A stretch of DNA of 5,935 nt from Desulfurococcales archaeon (GCA_015521265.1 WAON01000026.1:1-5935); one strand, 5' to 3'. Numbered from the stretch's first letter, positions 1-5,439 are shown. Numbers and translations: made by a program. Notes: a model not told the origin generated them from the sequence alone.

Positions 1-524
1 GTTACAGCGTATTGGCTTGTTGCTAGTATTGTTAAATTCCACCTTGACAGTCTACGCTTAACGGTATAGCTGTATTTCCGGGCCATAGCTGGTTTATCGA
101 GCCAGAAAGCACTCATAGAATCAATAACTAGCCTAGCATGACCATAACCTAATGTTTTCTTGGCTTCAATAATCTTTGAAATCAATTCCTCAATTGTTAA
201 CTCGTAGAGGCTCCATGGATCACCCCTCTCCTCCATTAATGCATCGATAATTATTAGATCGCCTCTCCTAACCGCTTCTCTGAAGCCGAATCCGAACATC
301 TCAGCTTGCCTAATAATACTATCACGGCTCTCCTCAGTTGTTACATAGATTGCTTTCTCTCCCCTACTAAGGCCTGCCGCTATAAAGTGCTGGCAGAAAA
401 TAGTCTTACCAGTCCCGGGTTCTCCTACAACTGCTACTAGGAACCCTCTCGGTATCCCGCCTGAAAGCATCTTATCAATACCTGGTATACCTGTTGACAA
501 CCTCTCAATTATAGGGTTATTCAA
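1..524 (-). CDS. KaiC/RAD55-type RecA-fold ATPase, 3' end cut off by the window edge
   Basis: The frame stays open from a TTG at 524-522 to the left edge, giving the first 174 residues. Seen directly: an STGIPGID...SGGIPRG entry motif (10-27), a Walker A GEPGTGKT (34-41), a TEES motif with the usual catalytic glutamate (63-66), a Walker B RLVIDS (131-136), and an ILATSQ strand (166-171) like the end of the KaiC core. This is the single-domain archaeal KaiC-like family (COG0467), usually about 230-260 residues, so roughly the C-terminal quarter is missing. Members bind ATP and assemble like RecA; the cellular role of most archaeal ones is unknown. The start is well fixed: an in-frame TAA lies two codons upstream, and GGTGA sits six bases before the TTG. 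It overlaps the end of the upstream 98-residue gene by 8 bases, which suggests one mRNA and coupled translation. Confidence 0.92.
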   Translation of the reverse strand, partial: MNNPIIERLSTGIPGIDKMLSGGIPRGFLVAVVGEPGTGKTIFCQHFIAAGLSRGEKAIYVTTEESRDSIIRQAEMFGFGFREAVRRGDLIIIDALMEERGDPWSLYELTIEELISKIIEAKKTLGYGHARLVIDSMSAFWLDKPAMARKYSYTVKRRLSRWNLTILATSQYAV

Positions 525-813
525 GGCTTATCACCGGATTAAACCACTTAGTTTTAACCCTGTATTCCGGGAATAATTTCTCAATACATGATATTATTTC
601 AGGGTATGCTTCCTCGGCTAAGTCTTGATGCACTCTATACAGCCGTAGCTCTACCTCCCGATAACCCGGGTAGAAGTGAATGCCCGCAATAATCCTCCCC
701 CTATACAGGACTCTGAAACCATAGGAATGCCTACCTACATAGAACCCCCTATTATTCAACATATAAGTCAACGCATCCATCCTATCCCTAGGAGAATAAA
801 ATCTTCTAGTCAT
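517..813 (-). CDS. Small conserved-looking basic protein of unknown function, first gene of the KaiC-like unit
   Basis: A 98-residue soluble protein with no membrane segment or signal peptide. I do not recognise a named family. It is rich in Arg and Tyr. It begins with a basic helix-like part (MTRRFYSPRDRMDALTYML), followed by apparently alternating strands (GFYVGRHSYGFRVLYRGRIIAGIHFYPG, described here as residues 23-50), then an acidic helix (about 63-81) and a basic tail. This suggests a small alpha/beta domain; the prediction is mine from composition only. Reality as a gene is supported by the ATG start just downstream of a TATA-like box at 838-847, by an 8-base overlap with the KaiC-like gene, and by the GGTGA of that next gene lying inside this coding end. 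The expected transcript start near 817 leaves almost no leader, as is common for first genes of crenarchaeal operons. The overlap suggests a partner or regulator of the ATPase, but nothing in the sequence proves it. Confidence 0.75.
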   Translation of the reverse strand: MTRRFYSPRDRMDALTYMLNNRGFYVGRHSYGFRVLYRGRIIAGIHFYPGYREVELRLYRVHQDLAEEAYPEIISCIEKLFPEYRVKTKWFNPVISLE

Positions 814-837
814 TTCTCAACCACACTTTATTGCATA

Positions 838-847
838 GTTTTAAAAC
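838..847. promoter_or_regulatory. Palindromic TATA-like box between divergent units
   Basis: GTTTTAAAAC is a perfect 10-bp palindrome in the divergent gap. Its centre lies about 30 bases before the ATG of the 98-residue gene on the minus strand and about 30 bases before the C box of the probable C/D RNA on the plus strand. With the usual archaeal spacing of about 25-26 bases, transcripts would begin near 817 (minus) and 868 (plus). A second A/T-rich element, TTATATTG at 850-857, could serve the plus strand instead. Bidirectional use is inferred. Confidence 0.45.
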
Positions 848-869
848 CATTATATTGATACTTATCTAT

Positions 870-933
870 GAGATGGTGAAGCTCGAAAGGGCTGACTTCT
901 AAGAGTGTATGATGAGCCCGCGCAGGTCTGATC
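870..933 (+). ncRNA. Probable C/D box small RNA (2'-O-methylation guide) just upstream of ubiX
   Basis: The stretch reads in C/D order. A C box-like ATGGTGA is at 873-879 (one change from RTGATGA). It is followed by a 12-base guide (880-891, AGCTCGAAAGGG), a D' box CTGA (892-895), a 13-base spacer (896-908), a perfect C' box ATGATGA (909-915), a second 12-base guide (916-927, GCCCGCGCAGGT) and a D box CTGA (928-931). Two equal 12-base guides and about 60 bases overall match archaeal C/D RNAs, which bind L7Ae, Nop5 and fibrillarin. Under the D+5 rule the predicted targets are CCCUUUCGAGCU, with the fifth base (U) methylated, and ACCUGCGCGGGC, with the fifth base (G) methylated. The spacer is longer than usual, the C box is imperfect, and only a short terminal stem is possible, so it is a strong candidate, not a certainty. 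The D box ends five bases before the ubiX start, so the two may share a transcript. Confidence 0.6.
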
Positions 934-936
934 AAT

Positions 937-1530
937 TTGAATAGAAAACTCATAATAGGCGTATCCGGCGCCAGCGGTATACGCTACACCCTTCGACTAT
1001 TACAGCAAATACCCCTTCTCAGAGGGAAGTATAGCGAAATACACCTCATCTATACGGAAGCAGCTAAGCTAGTTGCAAAGTATGAGGAGGATATAGATGA
1101 TCTAGAATCCTTCCTAGCACGTTACGAGTTAGACTCGATTAATAGTGAAAAAGACTGGGTTTCACCACTAGCTAGTAGTAGTAGGCTTGCAAATAGTGAT
1201 ATGATAATTATACCTGCAAGCATGAATACTATCGCTAAGATCTCTTCCGGTATTCAGGATAACCTGCTTCTTAGAACTGCTACGTCAATTATAAGATTGC
1301 ACGGTAAACTTGTTCTAGTTTTTCGTGAAACCCCCCTATCCACTATTGACCTAGAGAATCTGTATCGTTTATCAAAAAATGGCGCTATAATATTACCGGC
1401 TTCTCCAGGCTTCTACGGTAAGCCTTCATCTATAAACGACCTTGTTGACTTTATCATTGGTAAAGTCTTGGATGTCCTAGGCGTAGAAAATGAATTGTAT
1501 AAGAGGTGGAGTATTCGTAGCGATGACTAG
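937..1530 (+). CDS. ubiX: UbiX family flavin prenyltransferase
   Basis: UbiX joins a dimethylallyl group to FMN to make prenylated FMN, the cofactor of UbiD-type decarboxylases. The 197-residue protein has the family length and runs end to end: the FMN-binding GVSGASG loop (8-14), an ASSS motif (79-82), the PASMNTIAKISSGIQDNLLLR block (here 93-113), FRETPLS (129-135), PASPGFY (154-160) and a C-terminal KRW (189-191). Aligned by eye to Pseudomonas UbiX, R113, R130, E131, Y160 and W191 occupy the catalytic R122, R139, E140, Y169 and W200 positions; R120 replaces K129. The start is TTG, because an in-frame TGA lies at 913-915 and only a CTG lies between; the N-terminus then fits the family. No UbiD gene is visible nearby. 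In Aeropyrum prenylated FMN serves anhydromevalonate phosphate decarboxylase in isoprenoid synthesis, a likely role here by inference. The stop lies one base from the end of the convergent gene. Confidence 0.95.
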   Translation: MNRKLIIGVSGASGIRYTLRLLQQIPLLRGKYSEIHLIYTEAAKLVAKYEEDIDDLESFLARYELDSINSEKDWVSPLASSSRLANSDMIIIPASMNTIAKISSGIQDNLLLRTATSIIRLHGKLVLVFRETPLSTIDLENLYRLSKNGAIILPASPGFYGKPSSINDLVDFIIGKVLDVLGVENELYKRWSIRSDD

Positions 1531-1531
1531 T

Positions 1532-1939
1532 TTAAGAGAAGTCTTCAATATCATAATCTTCTAGTTTTTCAATATCTTTCATTAATTCTTCATCAGTATA
1601 GCTGGGTTTTTCAAACTTTATAGCCTTAGCACACCTGCCGTCTGGAAGCATAGCATTAATCTTACAAGCCGCGTATTTACATGATGCACCGATGCATTTA
1701 CCGCCGAATAATCTACAATAGACTACCTTAACGCTTCTTCCACGATAGAATTCATTCATTACTACTTTAGCATGTTTAGTACATATAAAGAATGGACAAA
1801 GCGGATTGCATTTATCCCCTATAGGCATAGGCCTAAGCGGGCGGTGTTGCTGTCTTCCCGGCTGGTAATGGGGCCTCTTAAAACTTCTATCCTCCCTACG
1901 ACCTCTCCCCCTATGCCCATAGTCCCTTCTCTTCTGCAA
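1532..1939 (-). CDS. Eight-cysteine, metal- or Fe-S-binding-like protein with an Arg/Gly-rich N-terminus
   Basis: A 135-residue protein I cannot assign to a named family. It has three parts. Residues 1-37 are strongly basic and Arg/Gly/His-rich (RRDYGHRGRGRRED and similar), like unstructured RNA-binding tails. Residues 44-103 hold eight cysteines: C44, C48, C53, C75, C82, C87, C92 and C103, spaced C-x3-C-x4-C-x21-C-x6-C-x4-C-x4-C-x10-C. Residues 113-135 are acidic. Eight cysteines fit two zinc sites or two Fe-S clusters; the sequence cannot say which. A role on RNA or ribosomes is a guess from the basic tail. The start is TTG: an in-frame TAG lies six codons upstream, no other start lies between, and GAGGTG sits 10 bases before it. 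The gene converges with ubiX with a single base between the stops, so the two mRNAs probably overlap at their 3' ends. Confidence 0.8.
   Translation of the reverse strand: MQKRRDYGHRGRGRREDRSFKRPHYQPGRQQHRPLRPMPIGDKCNPLCPFFICTKHAKVVMNEFYRGRSVKVVYCRLFGGKCIGASCKYAACKINAMLPDGRCAKAIKFEKPSYTDEELMKDIEKLEDYDIEDFS
1565..1569 (+). terminator. Possible oligo-T terminator of ubiX
   Basis: A TTTTT run lies 35 bases after the ubiX stop, with a second TTTTT at 1607-1611. Archaeal RNA polymerase commonly terminates on T-runs without a hairpin. Both runs lie inside the convergent gene, where they are antisense to AAAAA in its coding strand, so they may be chance. Confidence 0.25.
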
Positions 1940-2099
1940 GGTTAGAATACACCTCTAGACATACTTAACCGATGATCGCCTTCATCGCCGATTAGTATTT
2001 ACCCAGTAATCATTTATTCATCGATTATAAATTATCATTCATTACAGTAGTAGAAATACTTTAAGGATGTTAATATTAATTTCCCGATTATTCGAAGAT
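1940..2099. other. 160-base A/T-rich spacer with a small hairpin and possible TATA boxes
   Basis: No open frame is visible here. It lies after the endA stop and before the eight-cysteine gene, both on the minus strand. Two minus-strand TATA-like candidates are AAATACTAAT (2000-1991) and TTTATAAT (2033-2026); the first would start a transcript near 1970. A perfect 6-bp inverted repeat, CGATGA (1970-1975) and TCATCG (1982-1987) around a 6-base loop, falls at that predicted start or in the leader. Its function is unknown. Confidence 0.35.
1950..1955 (-). promoter_or_regulatory. Ribosome binding site deciding the TTG start of the eight-cysteine gene
   Basis: GAGGTG on the minus strand matches the core complement of the archaeal 16S 3' end and lies 10 bases before the TTG at 1939-1937. 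It is the only good site near this gene and supports TTG over the internal ATG at residue 38. Confidence 0.6.
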
Positions 2100-2642
2100 C
2101 TAGGGTTTCCACCAAGTGTATAATGTATATTTTATCGTATCACCATCTACTACGGCTATTATCAATTTCTTCCTAACACTATGCAGTAGCCTTCCCATTC
2201 TAACAATATCAATCGGATCAAAAGAGTCATAGCTCCTGTATACTTGTAAACCGTAGGGTGCATGATCTATTCCAGGACCATAACGATACACTAGGTAATC
2301 ACATCCAAACTTTAACCCCCTCCTTAAAACAAAGCCTTTATCCCTTAGATCCTTATATACTAGGTATAGCTCACGAAATCTTTCAACGAGTTTCTCGGCT
2401 CTACTCATTAATTCTTCAGCAGTAACTTTACGAGAGCCATGCATTACTATTAGCCTATTCTTTTCGAGGAGATATAGTGCTTCAATTAATGATAGCTCGA
2501 GTGGTGCCTGGATGTTTTTCTCTTTAGGTTTTTGGACGCCTAGGAAGGTACCATAGTATCCGTTCCAGTATGTTTCATTTGCACAGGCTGGATCGGGTAT
2601 TATAACCCTATTATATAATAATACTCCAATACACTGCTTCAG
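2100..2642 (-). CDS. endA: tRNA-splicing endonuclease, catalytic-type subunit, with probable CTG start
   Basis: EndA cuts introns out of precursor tRNAs at bulge-helix-bulge structures. From the CTG at 2642-2640 the product is 180 residues, matching the roughly 180 of crenarchaeal EndA. The N-terminal domain (1-66) includes LLYNRVIIPD (8-17), NGYYGTFLG (27-35) and PLELSLIEALYLLEK (47-61). The C-terminal nuclease domain has GLKFGCDYLVY (109-119), GPGIDHAPY (122-130) and HSVRKKL (154-160). Y119, H127 and K158 correspond to the Tyr-His-Lys catalytic triad; the GPGIDHAP segment is the crenarchaeal-type loop. Crenarchaeal enzymes usually pair this subunit with a structural partner encoded elsewhere. 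The frame contains no ATG, GTG or TTG between an in-frame TGA (about 2684-2682) and the ATG at 2444-2442, which would delete the whole N-terminal domain. CTG forms a 4-base CTGA overlap with the upstream DUF47 stop, with AGGAT nine bases before it. ATT at 2630-2628 is a weaker alternative. Confidence 0.9.
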   Translation of the reverse strand: MKQCIGVLLYNRVIIPDPACANETYWNGYYGTFLGVQKPKEKNIQAPLELSLIEALYLLEKNRLIVMHGSRKVTAEELMSRAEKLVERFRELYLVYKDLRDKGFVLRRGLKFGCDYLVYRYGPGIDHAPYGLQVYRSYDSFDPIDIVRMGRLLHSVRKKLIIAVVDGDTIKYTLYTWWKP

Positions 2643-3304
2643 CTTATCATTATCCTGTATAGTGCTAGGTATCGTAGTTCTTCACCAACACTTTTTATTA
2701 TATCGCATGCTTCCTCGATGAAGTCTGCTATATCTTTAAACACCATTAACGGGATGATCTGATCTGCTAGGTTCGTGTATATTGTAAAGGTTAGTTCGCG
2801 GTAGTTTTCATCACCCTTATTTTCGAGCTTATTTATCTCGTCAACTCTTACAAGGGTTTTACGGGGGTCGCTTTTAAGCTTCTCGAGTCCATCGCTTAGA
2901 GACTTATACATTTGTTTTAGTGTTGAGACTTGCTCGATGAGCTTACCCTGTATATCTCCATCCACGATAAATCCTTTCTTTTTAAGTAATGCTAGCCGGT
3001 ATACTGCTCCTTCCAAGTGTTGAACTATTTTCTCTAAACCTAGGGCTATTGATGCGTACTGTGCTGAATTAGTTAATCCTTCTCCCAGCCTTATCAAGTA
3101 CTCCATAAATAGTACTCTCCCTTCCTCAATCCTCCTTTTTGGTTCTAGTATTTTTTGGTATATTCTATCCATATCTACCTTATTTGTATCAAAATATGTA
3201 ACGGATTCTTCAAATATTTTAAAAGCATCATCAACCGTGCGCAACAGCGTTAATAAGTATTCATGCAGATGCATTTCTGCAAGCGTATCTTCGTTATAAG
3301 TCAT
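2639..3304 (-). CDS. DUF47 / PhoU-like helical protein
   Basis: A 221-residue all-helical protein with no membrane segment. Numbered from the chosen ATG, it shows the two acidic PhoU/DUF47 signatures: LENKGDENYREL (160-171) near the middle and FKDIADFIEEACD (189-201) near the C-terminus. In related proteins their Glu and Asp residues bind metal clusters. An earlier helical pair (about 55-108) corresponds to the first half of the PhoU-like bundle. Length fits the family (about 210-225). DUF47 proteins are often next to Pit-type phosphate permeases and are thought to regulate them; no transporter is visible here, so phosphate control is inferred from family only. I chose the ATG at 3304-3302 because GGGGA lies six bases before it; a GTG two codons upstream directly abuts that GGGGA. 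A later ATG (3274-3272, MHLHEYLL) is also possible. The stop overlaps the presumed CTG start of endA, so the two form a coupled operon. Confidence 0.85.
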   Translation of the reverse strand: MTYNEDTLAEMHLHEYLLTLLRTVDDAFKIFEESVTYFDTNKVDMDRIYQKILEPKRRIEEGRVLFMEYLIRLGEGLTNSAQYASIALGLEKIVQHLEGAVYRLALLKKKGFIVDGDIQGKLIEQVSTLKQMYKSLSDGLEKLKSDPRKTLVRVDEINKLENKGDENYRELTFTIYTNLADQIIPLMVFKDIADFIEEACDIIKSVGEELRYLALYRIMIS

Positions 3305-3340
3305 ATCCACTCCCCTTGTTCATAATGAATTGGTAATAGT

Positions 3341-3350
3341 GATATTTAAG
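3341..3350. promoter_or_regulatory. A/T-rich TATA-like box in the divergent gap of the DUF47 and radical SAM genes
   Basis: CTTAAATATC on the minus strand (GATATTTAAG on the plus) is the clearest TATA-like element between the two divergent genes. It lies about 40 bases before the ATG of the DUF47 gene, predicting a start near 3320. On the plus strand it predicts a start near 3371, about 40 bases before the radical SAM gene. Use in both directions is inferred; GAATTTTT at 3361-3368 is a weaker plus-strand alternative. Confidence 0.4.
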
Positions 3351-3411
3351 GGATACTAGGGAATTTTTCAGTGATGCCTAGAATCATTGTTTATGGTCGG
3401 ATACCTTGAGG

Positions 3412-5031
3412 ATGCTAGTAATCGATGCTTTAGCCAGAGCTAGTGGTAGGAGATATTCTACTTTCGACGTAGTCGGAGCCGGCCCCCGTGTTGTAGCTGG
3501 ATTATTGGAGGGTCTGGGCTATGAAGTCCTCCTTAAAACCTATGAGGCAGTAATTAAAAACCCGTCATTGATCCTGAGTAGCGATATTTTAATGATATCG
3601 ATTATGACTAGCGATATGGGCGCCCTTACTAAACTAGTACGTCTTGCTAGGAAAACCCTTGGATTCAAGGGCTTGATAATCGTTGGGGGCCCGGGTAGTT
3701 TCAGTTATAGGGAAATATTTAGAAAGATTGAAGGTGTAGACTATGTATTGATCGGTGAAGCTGAGATCCCGCTTATGAAAATTTTTAGCAATAAGAAAAT
3801 AGTGGATTCACTAAGAGAACATAACTATGAAGAAATAAAAGATGCCCCCGCACTAGCTTATAAAGTAAACAATAGTGTTGTTGTTACCAGCGGGCATATT
3901 CATACGGATAAGGAGTTATTATCGAGTGTAAAGCCATGGGTAAGAATTGATGAATCTTATCCAAACCACGTGATCTATAGGTATTATGTTGAAGTTGTCC
4001 GGGGCTGTAGTAATTTTCATAGACCATTAATAACTGGTTACAAGGGTTTGAATTGTATAAAATGCATGCTCTGCTATCATGAGAACCTATCACTACGCCT
4101 AAACTGCCCCGCGAACATACCGCCAGGATGCGGCTTCTGCAGTGTACCATACCAGTTTGGATCACCTAGGAGCCGCTCACCTAAAAGCATTGTGGAAGAA
4201 ATTCATGGCTTAATCGAGCACGGGGCCAGAAGGATCGTATTGAGCGGGCCGGACTTCTTAGATTACATGCGGGAAGAACTAGTATACCCAAAACCGCTCA
4301 CCGATCCATGTAATCCACCTCCTAATATTGAAAAAATAGAGGAATTACTAAATGGTATCTTTGAACATGAAATGGTTCATAAGGGAAAAGTTATTGTATC
4401 AATTGAAAACATAAAGGCTTGCCTTGTAAACGAGGATATAGCGAGGGTTCTGGGTAAGTATTTGAAGGGTACAACGATACATATAGGCATGGAAACCGGA
4501 GATTTCGAGTTTAACAAGTTGATCGGAAAACCTATAGGTCCTGAACACGTTTACAGAGCTGTTAAGCTTTTAAAAGAGAATGGCCTTAGGCCTTACGTTT
4601 ACTTAATGTATGGTCTTCCCTTTATGCGTGAAAAAACTTATCTTAAAACAATATCTGCAGTAAGAAAGCTCCGACGACTAGGTGTTGAGAAGATTACTCT
4701 CTATAAATTTACTCCATTACCACATACTGCTTTTCAATACTTAAAGCCTAGAACTACTGGCTACGAACACTTTATTTCTAAGCTTAAAAAACTAGTCACA
4801 AGGGTAAACATGGAGTCTAAGAGGAAACTTCTAGGCAGGGACCTCCTCGTATATCTCGTTGAAAATAATGGGAAGATCTATGGATACCCTCTACGTCATG
4901 GCCCTGTCGTTTTCGTTGAAAATACTAAAAATAATTTCGGCAGGATTAGTAGTTGTTTGGGTAAAGTGGTTATTTCGAGGATTGCACCTAGGTATGTATG
5001 GGGTGTTTTAGAGGAAATTATAGAGTGTTAA
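3412..5031 (+). CDS. B12-binding-domain radical SAM protein with a cysteine-rich insert in the cluster motif
   Basis: From ATG at 3412 the product is 539 residues. Residues 1-135 look like a cobalamin-binding Rossmann domain: a DVVGAGPR segment near the start, IIVGGPGSFS (89-98) and YVLIGEAEIPLMKIF (111-125). The radical SAM core covers about 190-445. Its expected first cysteine is in EVVRGC (C199), and the last two are in GCGFCSVP (C240, C243). They are separated by a 40-residue insert with C215, C218, C221 and C232 (CxxCxxCx10C), which could hold a second Fe-S cluster. GMETGD (359-364) and YLMYGLPF (397-404) match later core strands. Residues about 475-537 resemble a TRAM-like beta domain, which often binds RNA. 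Substrate unknown; RNA modification is one option. A TTG two codons upstream (3406) is possible, but ATG has GGTCGGAT nine bases before it. The stop shares bases with that of the convergent gene. Confidence 0.88.
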   Translation: MLVIDALARASGRRYSTFDVVGAGPRVVAGLLEGLGYEVLLKTYEAVIKNPSLILSSDILMISIMTSDMGALTKLVRLARKTLGFKGLIIVGGPGSFSYREIFRKIEGVDYVLIGEAEIPLMKIFSNKKIVDSLREHNYEEIKDAPALAYKVNNSVVVTSGHIHTDKELLSSVKPWVRIDESYPNHVIYRYYVEVVRGCSNFHRPLITGYKGLNCIKCMLCYHENLSLRLNCPANIPPGCGFCSVPYQFGSPRSRSPKSIVEEIHGLIEHGARRIVLSGPDFLDYMREELVYPKPLTDPCNPPPNIEKIEELLNGIFEHEMVHKGKVIVSIENIKACLVNEDIARVLGKYLKGTTIHIGMETGDFEFNKLIGKPIGPEHVYRAVKLLKENGLRPYVYLMYGLPFMREKTYLKTISAVRKLRRLGVEKITLYKFTPLPHTAFQYLKPRTTGYEHFISKLKKLVTRVNMESKRKLLGRDLLVYLVENNGKIYGYPLRHGPVVFVENTKNNFGRISSCLGKVVISRIAPRYVWGVLEEIIEC

Positions 5032-5435
5032 ACCTGGTACTTCTTTGTATTGAGTAAGTTTTCGGTTTCAACTATGATCTTTTCTACTTTACTAGCGTCC
5101 TCTATTCGATTATCCCTAATTAGCTTATCCCTTATGTCTACCAGTAGATCCCTAGTATATGGTATGCTTACTAGGTGCAGATAGGAGTAGTAGGTTTGCA
5201 GGTATTTCCTCGATGTATCGTCCATATTGTTATTGTTAATTACTGCCTCGTAGCCTTGAAGAGCCTTATTCGTCTTATCTAGTAGTACGGCTATATTGTT
5301 TAGAAATATATGTAGACTTTTAGTATTGAGTCTTGATACTCTTCCAGCTAATACTTTTGCACGAGAAATTGTTTTATCGTATTCATCAACTAAGTCTCTA
5401 AGCAGAGCTAACATACTGTATTCGTCTAGGTGCAT
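5028..5435 (-). CDS. Helical protein of unknown function downstream of the AbrB-like gene
   Basis: A 135-residue soluble protein with no cysteine, no signal peptide and no clear membrane segment. It appears almost wholly helical: helices about 2-34, 37-66, 73-103 and 107-130, with a polar NNNN loop (67-70). Heptad-like spacing of Leu and Ile suggests a four-helix bundle or coiled-coil partner protein. I do not recognise the family. Its first residues (MHLDEYSMLALLRDLVDEYD) resemble residues 11-28 of the DUF47 protein in this window, but the metal-binding acidic motifs are absent. The ATG lies four bases after the stop of the AbrB-like gene, and GGGTAAT (5445-5439), which contains that stop codon, may serve as its ribosome binding site. 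The two are therefore probably one operon. Its stop codon shares TAA bases with that of the convergent radical SAM gene (5028-5031). Confidence 0.75.
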   Translation of the reverse strand: MHLDEYSMLALLRDLVDEYDKTISRAKVLAGRVSRLNTKSLHIFLNNIAVLLDKTNKALQGYEAVINNNNMDDTSRKYLQTYYSYLHLVSIPYTRDLLVDIRDKLIRDNRIEDASKVEKIIVETENLLNTKKYQV

Positions 5436-5439
5436 AGTA

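Noticed and set aside
676..858. A 60-residue plus-strand open frame
   Set aside because: It lies antisense to the 98-residue gene, has Pro/Ile/His-rich composition without domain features, and runs through the TATA-like box and to the edge of the guide RNA. It is best seen as a shadow frame.
928..930. CTG as an upstream start for ubiX
   Set aside because: The bases belong to the D box of the probable guide RNA, and the TTG at 937 already gives the expected N-terminus before GVSGASG.
2004..2047. Imperfect inverted and direct repeats (CAGTAAT ... ATTACAG; ATCATTTATT / ATCATTCATT) in the spacer
   Set aside because: The arms match over only five bases without mismatch and the region is A/T-rich, so chance similarity is likely.
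2442..2444. ATG as the start of endA
   Set aside because: It would remove the first 66 residues, which carry the conserved EndA N-terminal domain (VIIPD, PLELSLIEALYLLEK), and would leave an unexplained 195-base gap.
2639..2690. A frameshift fusing the DUF47 gene to endA
   Set aside because: Both proteins have the full length of their families, and the 4-base CTGA overlap is a normal gene junction apart from the first base.
3884..4165. A 93-residue minus-strand open frame
   Set aside because: It lies entirely inside the radical SAM gene, opposite its cysteine-rich region, and has no recognisable domain, ribosome site or promoter.
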